Below are positions 36,676-48,951 of a stretch of DNA of 64,000 nucleotides, piece after piece. The notes under the pieces are model-generated. The model was not told where the DNA came from. It made no database searches and was given only the letters and a program-made list of their open reading frames with translations. Every line of letters begins with the position of its first letter. The stretch's first letter is position 1. The position numbers and the translations under genes are program-made. The stretch is from positions 43,809,570-43,873,569 of the forward strand of contig CM046294.1 in assembly GCA_025267735.1 (NCBI GenBank), read 5' to 3'. Source of the stretch: Mactra quadrangularis. Taxonomy: Eukaryota; Mollusca; Bivalvia; Venerida; Mactridae.

Positions 36676-39600
36676 TCAAGCAATCTTAGTCAGCCATTCT
36701 TCAACAGATTTCAGATCAGGTTCAGTATCGGAATCTTTAGAGAAAGCACTACATTCAGTAAACTCTATCTGTAAAGGTTTTAGATCCATAAATGTAAAAT
36801 CTCTATCTCTCTTTCCAAGATAAGTATTATTATTTCCTGCTGATATGTCCTGTAACGCTCCTGACCTAGTCACTCTTAATGTGTTCCTGGAATTTAGAGA
36901 GAAAAATCATTGAGCACAATTTGCAGATTAATTTTTATATACAGAATTAAAACAGTAGAAAGAATCCATACCAAAGCAAACTTTTTGCATATTATTTGAA
37001 AAAGTTTTTAAATTAATATGGAAAAGACAAATGTATTGCGAGAGTTTTGGTGGATTAACTTCTGTATACTGTCCAAACTGAAATATGTGTTTTCAGTTTT
37101 CAAGTAACCTCCCTTTGGTCCTTCTATAAATCAACTAAAAGGGAGATAACATATCCTCATTTTTTAAACTAAATTTGCAAATTCAGAATGCCTCTGGTTC
37201 CTGTGTTGCATTGTGGGACGGTATGACTGAAACAGGCAATAAAGAATTTTTGGCAGAATAGACAAAATGAAGCAGACATAGGCAAAATGGAGATGAAGTA
37301 CATAGCCCCTGTCTCTATGACCAACTTACTACATGTGCATCACTAAATGGATGTCTTTCCATTAATATGCCATGCCTATAATTATATTATACAGAAAAAT
37401 TTCATTCAGCAGCATTTATTGAATGCCGAGATGAATTCACTGAGTAATGTTATTTTATATACAGGAATCAAAATAACAGAAAGAATTAAAACTTATGCCT
37501 ATTTTTACATATTTTCATGGGTGGAAATGGCAACTTTTGAAAATTCTGAAAACCTAATTTTGAATACTAAATTCAACAGATTTTCAAATAGATAGCATAG
37601 AAAATTATTCTGAAATCAGTATTCATACTGGAAACTTTTATCCATGTATTTTTACATTTTTTGTTTGGATTTACACGCCTTGTCAACAATGTTAGTCTTT
37701 TGGTGACCAATCACTAAAGTTACTTACATTTCTTTCTCAAGTTGACCTTGTATAATCTTAGCACCTTTAGAGAATGTAAGATCTTGTTTATTACAAGCTA
37801 TCAATATTGGTGGACAAATACTTGATATAACATTGTCACTGAGTATTGTATATAAATATCTGAAATAAATGATATACATATTAAAAGTAAGTCAAAGTTT
37901 GGTTTTAAGTGCATAAACATGCCCAGAAGAGCTTAGATGATCTTTCCATCTGGATGCTGGTTGAAAAGCAAGAAATACAGATTAAAGCCTATGGCTCTTT
38001 GCACCAATATTTTCATCGTGACAGTGAAAGTTTGTTTGTACCTCAGGGAAACCCCAAATATTTGAATTCTGGACATAGTCCATTGCATGTAAAATTATTG
38101 CTGAAAAAAATTGTGGCGGTCCTGGTGAGGTCAGAACCAATGACCTATTGATTCATTAGTGTACACAAGATAACTGCTCATAAACTATTGCAAATACAGA
38201 AAAAGATTGCTAAAAATGGTTATTATCAATCCAAGAATTTAAAGTTTCGAAAAGTAATTGTCATAAAGACAGTCCTACTTCAAGGACCACTTTATTCTAA
38301 AAATTCAAAATCAAGCACAACACACTTTTTTTAAAATAATAAACATCAGATAAAACCACTTACTCAGCAATATCTTTGATGTCTTTTTGTACACTTGAAC
38401 TATCAACTACAAACATTATAGCTCTGAAACATACAATACATCAAAGTTAATAATGTAAACTTCATTTTCAAGGGAGATAATTTGACAATTCAAAAAAGTC
38501 TTCAATTAGCAGAATGATTGCAATCACATCTTGGAACAAATTGATTAAATATGACAGTTATAATTGACCTATAGATAAAAAGTAACTAAACTGCTATTGA
38601 AAGTAGTGACTCTAACAGTGTCTTACATTGTCAATTAATTGAAAAATGGTGCCTTAATATTATAAATACTATGAGTTGATATTTCAGTATGTTTTACTTT
38701 TACATATGTTATTCATAGTAGTAATACCTAGTATTTTCATTTAACTTATGAATTACTGACCAATACAACTCATTTACTTAAAAAAAGATTAAATTAAAGG
38801 TTGTCAGACAATGATTGAGAATATTTAGTAACAATCCTGCATACCTAGTCATATCTTTGTACTTTTCCAACATCTGAAGACGTACTCTCTCATGACCAGG
38901 TAAATCATATAATGATAAACTCTTGCCCTGAAATAAATGAAATTCATGTAACAATCATATACACATAAAGTGGCTGGACCGTTGGCCATGTCCAGCAAAA
39001 TTCAGACCGGTCTGATTATCTTTCAGCACAGTTCAGGCATTTATAATTTACCGGAAACCACTAAGTAAGATCCTTCCGGCACGATTAAGGAGAATTATCA
39101 AGTCCAATAAACATACAAGTTTTCTCCATTGAATAAAAAATGTAAAACAAGTTTAGATTTGCCGTTTCATTTTAAGCTTCCAATCAGATTCCTTTAAAGC
39201 CTCGTCATATTGCAATTCTTAACCGTGCAAAATTTCACACCAAAGATGCTCACAAAGTGGTACTGCATTTATAAAAATATCCAAGTAATAGTTAACGTTT
39301 CATTCAAAAGAGCCAATGTAAAATGCTTAACAACCGATTGTTAATCCTGTACCAAGTAGGTCACCATCAAAAAGTATAAGAAAATGTAAAAATATACCGT
39401 TTCTGGTACAGTGTAGATTCCAGTGTTTGGTGAAATAGAAGTAAATGTTGCTTTATGTGTCTTGTAAACCAACTGAAAGACAAACAAAATATTACATTAT
39501 CAAATACAATGTACATCAAGTGTTCTAATTGAACATTTTTAGATTTAGAAAAACTAGAAATTCCAAACCCCTATAACCTTAAAAACAGATCTACTAAGTT

Positions 39601-41478
39601 CAGATGGGACATTAAAAAAAAATCAAGATTAATTGCTAAGCATGATCTATGCCCTTATTTTTTCCTTTTTAAACATTAAATACAGTTTTGTCATGGTGCT
39701 TTCCTGTTCAAATTATAAGGGGGATATATAGGGGCCTGGATAGCTCAGTCGGGAGAACATTAGCATGGTATGCATAGGGGGGTCTGAGGTTCAGACCCCA
39801 GCCATGCTGTATATTTATCTTACCCAGTGACATTTATTTTACAATAAACACATCATAGATACTAAAGTTAAACCTACTCTAGAAAACAGTAAAGTCTTTC
39901 CAGCATCACAACCTCCCAGTATCAAAACTCCTCGTCTTTTGTTACTACCACGTCTAAACACACCAAATATCACTGAAAGATTAAACATATTAATTTTATT
40001 TCCAGATTATAATCATCATCTTTATAATCATTAAGCAAGACAACATTTGCTGGATGAATTAAAAATCATTACAAGATTGTCAAATCAAGTTTGTAAACTT
40101 GTATTGATAAAACAAATTAATAAACAAAATGAGTAAAACATGTCTACACATTGATACTATCAAACACTCACCAATAAATAGTGAAGTCTTCTTAATGCTA
40201 ACTCAATGTAAAAATGAACAAATTTAGCAACGGATGAACGCGCCTGACACATATTCAGATATTATTTAAATTCATCAGTTTTGTGTACATAAAGCCGAAT
40301 TTAAAAAAAGCAAAGTTTTCATCCATAATATGAATAATCTCTGCAGTTTTGTCTTCAACTAATCTAAGTTAAAGCGTCACAATTATTCTATTTCACCTTT
40401 GCTTCAGTTTGGACAGTGTACATTAGGCGGTCCATGTATTTACCGAAATACAGCATATTCCCCGAAATACAGCAGATACCCCGAAATACACCCGAAATAC
40501 AGTTGATCAATTTGTATAGTGCGTGTAAAAACATGTTTAAACTATGAATTATTGATTATGATGCTTCAAAATACTTTATATTATTAATATACGACCCAAC
40601 TGAAGGTGTTAGTAATAAAAGATGTTAGAAAAAGTAACATAAATGGCCGTGACGATCCACAATACAGTTGGTCAATTAGTATAGAGCATGTAAGATAGAT
40701 CTAATAGCTGTAAACCATTAATACTTGTAATACTCATCTTTTGTGATCATTTCCGACGTTTATCTAGTAAATTAATTTGTTTTGAACAATACAAACATAT
40801 CGATATGAAAAGTTAACAGGTTATATATTATATTTTCTAGGTGACTATAAATATTTCAATTGTCAAGACCGTAATTATTTATACACTATAATACAGGATT
40901 GTCAAAGCTATTTAAGTTATTTTTTTTACATAATTTATTATTAACACCTTAAATTGGATCTATATTAATAATATCAAGTATTTTGAAGCGTCATAATCAA
41001 TAAATGATCATTTAATCGTGTTTTTACATGCACTATACTAATTGATCAACTGTATTTCGGGTGTATTTCGGGGTATCTGCTGTATTTCCGGGAATATGCT
41101 GTATTTCGGTAAATACATGGACCCTACATTAGGCCCTATGTGCAGTTGTTCATAATATTTTGGTGGCATTATTTACTCTTTTTCTAAATTTCACGAAATT
41201 AAAATGTGAGGAAATGTAAAAACAGACACATTTATGACAATCTGGAAGTGGAAATAATTAATTCCTGAATTGCCGGCTATGTCAATTTGCCATATGGAGA
41301 AAAGACGAGCTGTTATTGAGAAAATTAACAAGAAATATGCCATAAGTCACTTACACAATGTTAAAAGGACCACAGCTACTGCGACCAAAACACCAATAAC
41401 GGTGTAATCTCCATTCTCGATGGAGTTTTTCAAGAAATTCATCCAAACGGTTGCGTGTTTTGCCATCGTGTCCACCAT
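36676..41478 (-). CDS. SRPRB: signal recognition particle receptor subunit beta
   Basis: ER-membrane GTPase that anchors the SRP receptor alpha subunit for co-translational targeting. Seven exons (minus strand, 5' to 3'): 41355-41478, 39878-39972, 39398-39472, 38845-38927, 38364-38423, 37728-37859, 36676-36886; 259 aa, close to the human 271. A single transmembrane helix lies at about residues 28-46 (YTVIGVLVAVAVVLLTL). GTPase motifs are P-loop GGCDAGKT, the switch II region DLPGHERVR, NKQD (G4) and ECSA (G5). The tail ends EEWLTKIA, as in human (EKWLAKIA, from recall). All introns are GT-AG with matching phases. It is divergent from TK2, with 857 bp between the start codons. A 697-bp fold-back element and a MITE fragment sit in its introns. 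Confidence 0.96.
37975..38087. mobile_element. truncated AGACT-family MITE
   Basis: ATTTTCATCGTGACAGTGAA, AGTTTGTTTGTACCTCAGGG and CCCAAATATTTGAATTCTGG match the right half of the element at 2355-2557. It lies in an SRPRB intron. Confidence 0.7.
39735..39812 (+). mobile_element. tRNA-like SINE head
   Basis: Contains box A-like ATAGCTCAGTCGGGAGA and box B-like GAGGTTCAGACCCC. The sequence also folds as a long hairpin (GCATGG...GGGGTCTGAG, TTCAGACCCCAGCCATGC). The acceptor stem ends do not pair in the canonical way, so a functional tRNA gene is unlikely. It lies in an SRPRB intron. Confidence 0.55.
40428..41124. mobile_element. 697-bp long-TIR fold-back element with 9-bp target duplication
   Basis: Flanked by exact direct repeats TACATTAGG (40419-40427 and 41125-41133). 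The left arm begins CGGTCCATGTATTTACCGAA; the reverse complement of the right arm begins GGGTCCATGTATTTACCGAA. The inverted repeat runs about 190 bp per arm with scattered mismatches. The outer arm repeats CCCGAAATACAGCA-like words three or four times. The middle holds a further decayed copy of the arm (ACAATACAGTTGGTCAATTA). No open frame of note. The 9-bp duplication and long arms suggest a non-autonomous Mutator-like element. It lies in SRPRB intron 1. Confidence 0.88.
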
Positions 41479-42335
41479 GATGAAATTGTATAGACTGGCG
41501 TTCGGTTATTTTATTAATTGCCACGTCAATCCACACCGAGAAGGGAAACCAGTCAACTAAAACGAAAGTAGGACGGTGTCAGAAAATTAGCTATGCCGTG
41601 AAATTTACTTATAAACAAATGAGTTGTCAATTGTGCAATAGTTAAGCTATTGTTTTCCTGTGTGACAGTTGTTTAATTTTTATTGCTGTAAGTATTTAAC
41701 CTCTAACATGGCTGCCTTGTTGAACATGTTTTAGATCTTGATCTTAAAGTTCACTGTGTGAGGGACTGACATCATCAATTCTTGACATTGAAGTACATGT
41801 ATGTATGATGTATCACTGATTCTATCATTGAATCTGAAAACTTGACACTTTTTCCATGGTGACTGTGAAGTTTATAATTTTTCACCTTTTATGATCAACA
41901 GGGTATCAAGCAATTATTTTTGTAAGGGAATAAGAAAAAAAACAGAGCTCAACATTTTAGGTCATCCTTACTACCTATATTTGGGTTCTGGCTACTTGAT
42001 CATGCTAGTAAGAATTTTGTTCAGGCAAGTAAAATATATAACTGTTTGTCCAGTCAGGCAATCTACTTTTAAAAGATAATGTCGAGCCTAGTAATGTTGG
42101 CTTTGAAATGTTGCTCCATAAAGTGCAAACCCCTTCAAAATGTTATTCAGTTTTACATTTTTTCAACCTGTTTTATTTTTTCTGAGATAATCTATATTTT
42201 ATAACTAAGACCTTTTCTCTTTATCATTGTATAGTCTGTCTTTTTCTTCTTTCAGGCACGTTGAACAGCAAACAAGATATATTATACTGACAGAGTCATT
42301 TCTTGTTATCATGTGACAGACAGTTTATTAAAGAC
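41479..42335. promoter_or_regulatory. divergent SRPRB/TK2 promoter region
   Basis: 857 bp separate the SRPRB start (minus) and the TK2 start (plus). A donor-like GTAAGT at 41688 and an acceptor TTCTTTCAG ending at 42255 suggest a TK2 5' UTR intron, with the ATG exon beginning at 42256. AACATGGCTGCC near 41706 resembles a YY1-type site. No TATA box stands out. A shared promoter is inferred from spacing alone. Confidence 0.5.
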
Positions 42336-45300
42336 ATGATACATTTAAGAACAAGTTGTGTTCTAAAATCTGTGCTACCTGGTAATTTTATGAAAAGGAA
42401 TTTTACAGTAGACAGATGTATGAAACAGGTCACAGTGAGTATTTGATTCTGTATACATAAGTTAAAATTTGCAATTTTAAGCTGTATAAACAGTGGGTGT
42501 GACTACGGCATTAAACACAACAAAAACAAAAACAAACAGTGGACAGCTTGGTTTGTAGAAATAATCAAACAATGTAGGCTTGAGAAAATTTGTTTTTACA
42601 CTAACATTAAGTGGAAAACTCAATTGGCAATGGTGTTAAAGAGAGTTGATATTGCTGCACACTGCTTGAGCAATCACAATTGTTGATGGAATTTTTACTG
42701 CAAATATGTTAAATATTGGTTCTTGAAACCTACATATATTCTGGGTAATATTGTTAAGTTCTTTTAAGTCAGCGGGGCATACATTAACTCCACTGATATA
42801 AAATTATTTTTATTTATTGTGAGTTATTATAATAATAATAATTAAGACTTTATTTAATGAGGCTACACATTTGGATAAATCCAATCTTCCTGTAAAGTAC
42901 AGAGGTACTGTAATGAATATTTAAAGCAGCGGAGTCAATGTCTACGCGACTCACATTTGAATAAAATTTAACAATTAAGTATGCATCTGTTATTATTTAT
43001 TCATTATTTTACAGGTATGTGTCGAAGGTAACATAGGTTGTGGTAAAACAACATTTATTTCACATTTTAAAAAGTATGATTATCTAGTTGAGGTAATTAT
43101 AAAACTTTTTTTTTCTAAATGGTATACTGTAATTTGTTCTTTCTGTAAACTTTTGATGAACAATTTGATATATGTTTCAATTTGTTATAAAAAATAATCT
43201 AGTATTTTGATAGCATGGCTCCCATGTAGGAGTGGTGAGACACATGCTTAGAGGTCGAGTGGTCTAAGATTTAAACCCCCCTAGGGGCACAGCTTATTTC
43301 CTCGAGCAAGAAATTTATATACAGTTGTTTCACTCCATAAAGAAGAAAATTTGTACTGTAAGGTTCACCTGTTTGAAGGTAATTACAATGATCAGGGATT
43401 ATAGTACAAAATTGTTGGCTTTGTATGTATATGGAAGCAGACTTAAAATGGCACTTAAATGTTGTTGTTTTTCTCTTCATATCATGTACTGAAATATTCT
43501 GTATCATTTATACCATTTTTATCATGCCAGGACAATGTATTTTATACTTTTGAAATACAGAAAATCAAAATATAAAAGAGAGTTCTAATTTTCAGCAAAT
43601 CATTTCTACATCATTTCATCATTTTATTCATTTATTATTTTCTAGAAACGTGAGGAACCAGTTAATTTATGGAGACAATATGGTGATGATAATCCATTGG
43701 TAAGAATATATATTGACTTAGTTTGCCATGATCTTCTTATTTGTTTACAGTCATGCAAATTTGCAGACCATTTTTCCTTATTATATAAATGGGGCTGTTT
43801 ACAGGCGCCTTCCCCTCTTGAAATTTCCTTAAAATCATTTTGTTTTCACTAAATTTAGAGTTTACCTTGGATTTTCTATTTCCCTTGCAATGAAATTGCA
43901 AAAACATTCCCCAAATGTTCTAAAATGAAAAAAGCTCTATCTGATAATATATGCTTTTGAATAATGACAAGAATTATTTCACAGGCGTGAATGGAGGCAA
44001 ATATAATTAATCTAATTTTTTAAATTACATAGCACATGTATCTGTAAAGTACTTTTTAACATGATATGTATCCATGAATGGAAGTGCTGTACAAATTTGG
44101 CATAATTTTGATAATATTTAAAAGGTTTTTCAAAAGGTTTAAGTACTGTTGTTGTTTTGAAACATGTATACATGTAAACATGTGCACATAAATTGCAAAG
44201 ATAGATACATGTACAAAAATAGCAATGGAATACGAGATCAATAAAGTTTTATACGTCTTGAAATTTGTGTGGTATAATCCTTTCTATTATTGTGTTGTAA
44301 TTTAAGATTCCGTAAAGCAGTGATGTAATGAATTTATTATGTTTTATATGAAAAGTATACAATTAGGGACTTTTGTCAGTTATCTTTCCCTGATAAAATC
44401 TGAAGCAATCCAATTGGTAAGTAGGTCCTTACAGTTGGAATCCTTGGATTTTATCATTGAAGTCCTATGTAAGTATAACAAAATATTTCATCTTATATCT
44501 GACTTGTTATTGAAGATATTAACAGAAGTGATAAAATTTAGATAGGTCTTAACCCTAAAAATACTTAACCTGTATATCAAACAAATTAAATGATTTACAA
44601 AAAAGTTATTTAAGATCCATTTTGGCAAATTGACATTAAAAAGTAAGGGTAAAATCCGAGTAATCCAACTAGTAAGACCTACCTATTTGAAGAGTATACA
44701 AGGGGAAATAACTGACTAAAGTCCCTTTTTGAAGATTAAAGAAAGTGCTTTGTTTATATTTTAGTCTGCTATGTACAAAGATCCTAAACGTTGGGCTTTC
44801 ACTTTTCAATCTTTAGTATTACTGACTATGTTTCAACAACATGAACAAAAACAGGTAAAGTTCACTACACATGTACTTGTTTTTTTATCTTGTTTTACGA
44901 CCTCTTTTATTAAATCGAGTAATCAAGAATTATGTATGGTGGACAGCTCACCGGATCATAGGTCCTGCAATTCTTTTGCACTCCTGTCCTTATCTAAGGA
45001 AAGAACATCCAATTTTCTCTTATGAAGATCTTATCCCCATGAGCAAGAATTTTACATACAGTTGTTTCACTACATCCTTGTCAAAATAGATCACTCATTT
45101 ATGTGAAGGGGATTTTGATAATCAGGGCATATTGCACCATCATAAAGTATACTGAATAAGTATTGAGAAGAAGTCTTTAAACTGAATCTAAACTTATTTT
45201 TTTGGAGATTTTTAAAGACTTATTGGGAAATTAGGCAATACTAAACTGTGTTGACTCTACTAAAAACTGTAATATTAATTTCTATACTGCATTTATATTC

Positions 45301-48300
45301 AGAGTAAACCAATCAGAGTGATGGAAAGATCAGTATATAGTGCTAAATATTGTTTTATTGAAAATATGAAAAACAAGTAAGTAAATATACTACTTTAATG
45401 AAGACAGAATATTTACATAATATACATTTTGTATTGTATGATAGTTCCAGGGGATGTACTTATTTGTACATTTTGTATTGTCAGTGGGGTTACATAATTA
45501 TTTACTGGATAGAAATAAAGAACAAAATGGAAAATTAATTGTTACTCCTGTTTTTATGTTATCATGATAAATAAATTAAGAATAACTGTACTTCGGAATA
45601 GATGCATGTATATCATAATGCATTTTGGGAAAGCAAAATTAGAATTGAATTGTTTCAATACATTCATTATAGTTATTGATATTTTTCACATTTGATACTT
45701 GTCTATAATTTTAATGTACATATATTTTTAGAGATTTACTGACAGCCTTTGAGTACACACTTCTGAATGAATTGTTCAAAGATGCTTTGACCAAACATCA
45801 TATAAATGTTGATCTTATTGGTAAGTTAGTTTGTAAAATATTAGGTTACCTCCCTATAGATAGCTACTGAGTCTAGTAGCTATATCCACCAAGTCGGAAT
45901 AACAGCCATCTCTTTTACCTCTCAAATACAGTCATCACAAATACAGTCAACTCATGCACCTCTAAGAAATAGTCTACTCAAGGTCTTACTGAATGAATGA
46001 AAAATATGCTGTTAATCTTTGGGCTTATCATAAATTTATTTAATTTCCAATTTCATTCCATTTAAACTGAACACTTTTTATGAGATAAAAAAATCTTATG
46101 CGACTTTTGTTGATTCTAAGACGAGAGATCATGGTACTGGATGTATGAAGGAATATCTATTTTTAATCATTGAGTTTACTAAAATTCAATTTATTTCTTG
46201 TTTCATTTCAGTATATCTAAGAACGTCACCTGAGAATTGTTTTCATAGAATCAGAAAACGTAATCGTCCTGAAGAACAAAACATAACTCTGGTATTTATT
46301 CATTTGTTTTCTCATCTTTATTGTGAAAATTTATTTTATGCCCTGGAAATCAGCAAACCAAACTTTGTTTTAGTTTTTTATGACTTCATGTTGTGAAAAG
46401 TTAAGAACGCTCGGACTATCACTTGATTCAAACTTAAATTTTGAAAATTTTATGTGGAATTCTGCTAATTTGACAGGAGAAAGAAAGCTTTATTTTTTGT
46501 ATAATCTGTTAACCAACAAAAAATAATTGCTTTTATTTAGAAATTACAAAACCACATAAAATCTGTAACCATTGTAAGTCCAACCTTTTTTCTTGGTCCG
46601 AAGAGTTTTGTGATGATGATCATGATTAGTGTTTATTTAAGGGTCCGTCCGCTCTAAACAGATGCGTTATGTGCAGACCCCGCAGAGTTTTTGTTCTCTG
46701 AGGTTCCATTATATAGAGATTTTTGCTTTCTCATGAATTAGATATGTTTTCTAATTATTATAATAATTATAACTTGATTTGACAGAGCTTCACATTTAGA
46801 TCTATCCAGTTTTATACCATTTTATTTCCAGGAATATCTTGATCAATTACATCAACTACATGAAAGTTGGTTATTAAAGGGAGATAATTCAACTAGTCAA
46901 CACCAGACTGGAGCTACTACTTTAATTAGACCACCTGTTCTGGTAAGATTATATTTAGAAATTATGTTACCTCATTTGCTTATTATACCCCCGCTTCGAA
47001 GAAGAGGGGGGTATACTGTTTAACCCTTGTCCGTGCATGCGTCCGTTACAAAATTTCCGTCGCAGTTTTCTCAGCAACTATAACATGCATGTGGTGTAAA
47101 GCGATTTCATGCTCCTTGCTCATATACTTCCTGTTTGTCGCATATTTTTAGATTTCGTTAAATGAAAGTTACATTATGATAATCATATTTCTCACTGCGG
47201 GGGTATCACTAGTGAGCATTAGCTCACAGATTTACTTGTTGTTCCTGAAAGAACCAAGCACCCAGTACTGATCACATTACAGAGGAAAACCGACAAGGAT
47301 ATAATAAAATTTATAGAGTTTGAACTGCCACTGACAGGAATATAATTATTCTGGATGATATATTTCATAATCATTCTTTTCCTACTTTAATTTAAATATA
47401 ACTGTATTCTTGGTGGCATGAAAGGTAGGGCTGTGGATTATTGATCAAGTGGCAATCCGATCCGAACCCTAAATCACTTGTTAAAGAAAAAGCATACAAG
47501 ATTTCATATACATAATGCATATATATTGTAAATATAACAAAATAAGTGAAGAATTACAGAAGCTTTTAAAACATGGAAAGTTTTAAGATGATATTCGCGT
47601 GGGCCAAAAATGTGCAGGATTTTCGAAATAATAGCAGTGTGCCAAGTACGTAAATTTATGTTTTCATTTATAGTGCAGCTCATTATCAGTGGTAATTTAG
47701 CTGATAGTTTTTCGCTTTTTGTAAAAATAGATCATGATAAGGGAAGTGCCGAATATTCATACTCGATTTTCTGGTCGGGATCGCAAATATCCGAGTACTC
47801 ATTTACTCGCAACAGCCCTAATGAAAGGTCATACTTGCATGTTTTTAAAAGTCAAATATTTATGGTATGACTTACAAAATGTTAGAACTTGATCAGAAAT
47901 AAATATAATTATACCCCCGCTTCGAAGAAGAGGGGGGTATACTGTTTTACCCTTGTCCGTCTGTCCGTCCGTCTGTTACAAAGTTTCCGTCGCAGTTTTC
48001 TCAGCAACTATAACATGCAGCAGCCAAATACTTGGCATATTGCTTCATCCCATAGTCCCATGTGGTGTAAAGCGATTTCATGCTCCTTGCTCATCTACTT
48101 CCTGTTTGTCGCATATTTTTAGATTTTTGCGGGGGTATCACTAGTGAGCATTAGCTCACAGATTTACTTGTTTTAATTATTACTCATTGATTAACAATAC
48201 AGTTTAAATGAAATGATTTGTTCCTTTGTTTTATTGCAGATTGTCGATGGAAATTGTGACAAGAAAACTGTGGAAGATAAATTTCCTAAAATACATTCTG

Positions 48301-48335
48301 AAATATTGTCAGAATTACAGTTTAATCTTGGATAA
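42336..48335 (+). CDS. TK2: mitochondrial thymidine kinase 2 / deoxynucleoside kinase
   Basis: Phosphorylates thymidine and deoxycytidine for mitochondrial dNTP supply. Nine exons: 42336-42434, 43015-43092, 43646-43699, 44765-44854, 45303-45376, 45732-45820, 46212-46291, 46832-46942, 48240-48335; 256 aa (human about 265). Residues 1-33 are rich in basic residues with one acidic residue, fitting a mitochondrial presequence. Then VCVEGNIGCGKTT (P-loop), MERSVYSAKY (the DRS/ERS catalytic motif), INVDLIVYLRTSPENCFHRI and the lid segment RKRNRPEEQ. The segment LEYLDQLHQLHESWL follows the family pattern. The match is better to TK2 than to dCK/dGK by recall of VYLRTNPETC-type wording. The stop codon falls inside a 74-bp tandem duplication. 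Confidence 0.95.
42838..42955. repeat. dispersed repeat (GGCTACACATTTGGATAAAT)
   Basis: Inverse relative of 4860-4985. Located in TK2 intron 1. Confidence 0.55.
43205..43415 (+). mobile_element. SINE with CTCGAGCAAGAAATTTA core
   Basis: A tRNA-like head (GGAGTGGTGAGACACATGC ... TCTAAGATTTAAACCCCC) is followed by the core CAGCTTATTTCCTCGAGCAA, GAAATTTATATACAGTTGTT, TCACTCC and a TGAAGGTAATTACAATGATC tail. Located in TK2 intron 2. Confidence 0.7.
44366..44725. mobile_element. PIF/Harbinger-like MITE, copy 1 (360 bp)
   Basis: Ends GGGACTTTTGTCAGTTATCT and, inverted, GGGACTTTAGTCAGTTATTT. Nearly the whole length matches 63475-63833 in reverse. Located in TK2 intron 3. The flanks are TTA on the left and TTT on the right, a decayed version of a 3-bp target duplication. 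Confidence 0.8.
44930..45125 (+). mobile_element. SINE copy (GAGCAAGAATTTTACATACA core)
   Basis: Core CCCCATGAGCAAGAATTTTA, CATACAGTTGTTTCACTACA and tail TGAAGGGGATTTTGATAATC match the family at 43205-43415. The head (GTGGACAGCTCACCGGATCA) has diverged. Confidence 0.65.
46984..47240 (+). mobile_element. TATACCCCCG...CTTGTT element, copy 1
   Basis: Starts with the hairpin TATACCCCCGCTTCGAAGAA/GAGGGGGGTATA and ends with the small hairpin GTGAGCATTAGCTCAC followed by AGATTTACTTGTT. Shares TTTCCGTCGCAGTTTTCTCA and GTAAAGCGATTTCATGCTCC with 47909-48173. No inverted termini. Hairpins at both ends and a fixed CTTGTT end suggest a Helitron-like non-autonomous element; this is inferred only. Located in TK2 intron 8. 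Confidence 0.7.
47909..48173 (+). mobile_element. TATACCCCCG...CTTGTT element, copy 2
   Basis: Same ends as copy 1, and it keeps a segment that copy 1 lacks (CAGCCAAATACTTGGCATAT, TGCTTCATCCCATAGTCCCA). Copy 1 instead carries an insertion of about 45 bp before GCGGGGGTATCACTAGTGAG. Both are in TK2 intron 8, in the same orientation, about 925 bp apart. Confidence 0.75.
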
Positions 48336-48436
48336 ACCTTGTATGCTAGCTGGGGTTCAGTTAAATACATTCTGAAATATTGTCAGAATTACGGTTTAAT
48401 CTTGGATGAACCTTGTATGCTAGCTGGGGTTCAGTT
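48289..48436. repeat. 74-bp tandem duplication spanning the TK2 stop codon
   Basis: Copy 1 is 48289-48362 and copy 2 is 48363-48436. They differ at two visible positions: ATTACAG/ATTACGG and GGATAAACC/GGATGAACC. The duplication repeats the last coding bases, the stop codon and the first 27 bases of the 3' UTR. The copy-2 equivalent of the stop reads TGA. Confidence 0.92.
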
Positions 48437-48551
48437 AACCCAAAGGCAAGCTGTGATTTAACTCTGCCCTTTCATTGGATGGAACATTAACCCATTATTA
48501 AAGTATTGTTTTCAGGACATACAATATTCTATGTCAAGACAGCTATAGTTT

Positions 48552-48951
48552 GTATAGTCCAACAGAATCAACCTGAGCTTGACCTACCTAATTATAATAA
48601 TTACACACTTCACTTAAATTAAATCGTGAGTTTCCGTATGTGTGTATACGGTTATACACACGTTTTTAACCACCAATGTGACTATAAATCAATTTATTAT
48701 AAGTGGCATGTTATTGTACTTTTGATTTTGGACACATTAGTTTTAGGGAAACGAGTACGTCAGCAATATTATGACACAATTTCAAAGTATTTATTCTTAT
48801 GAAATCAACATTAATTGTTCAGTACGGAAATTTTGTCGAAAGCGTCCGATAAAGCACGATTTACAAACGAAGACAAAAATAGACTGTAAATATAAAGTTT
48901 ATTGTATTCTTGCATCAAGGTCAAGCTCAGGTTAATTCTGTTGGACTATAC
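48552..48951. mobile_element. 400-bp MITE with ~34-bp inverted ends
   Basis: Left GTATAGTCCAACAGAATCAA, CCTGAGCTTGACCT; reverse complement of the right GTATAGTCCAACAGAATTAA, CCTGAGCTTGACCT. TA lies at both borders, suggesting a TA target duplication. It lies in the TK2 3' flank or 3' UTR. Confidence 0.85.

Noticed and set aside
39735..39812. Possible functional tRNA gene
   Set aside because: Box A and B are present, but the acceptor and anticodon arms do not pair canonically. The sequence fits a tRNA-derived SINE head better.
41351..41536. Open frame on the minus strand overlapping SRPRB exon 1
   Set aside because: The alternative frame of the same exon gives the transmembrane segment and joins in phase with the P-loop exon.
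47889..48144. Overlapping open frames rich in Ser/Arg/Val (SVCPSVCYK-like)
   Set aside because: They lie wholly within the TATACCCCCG...CTTGTT repeat and reflect its GTCCGTC tract.
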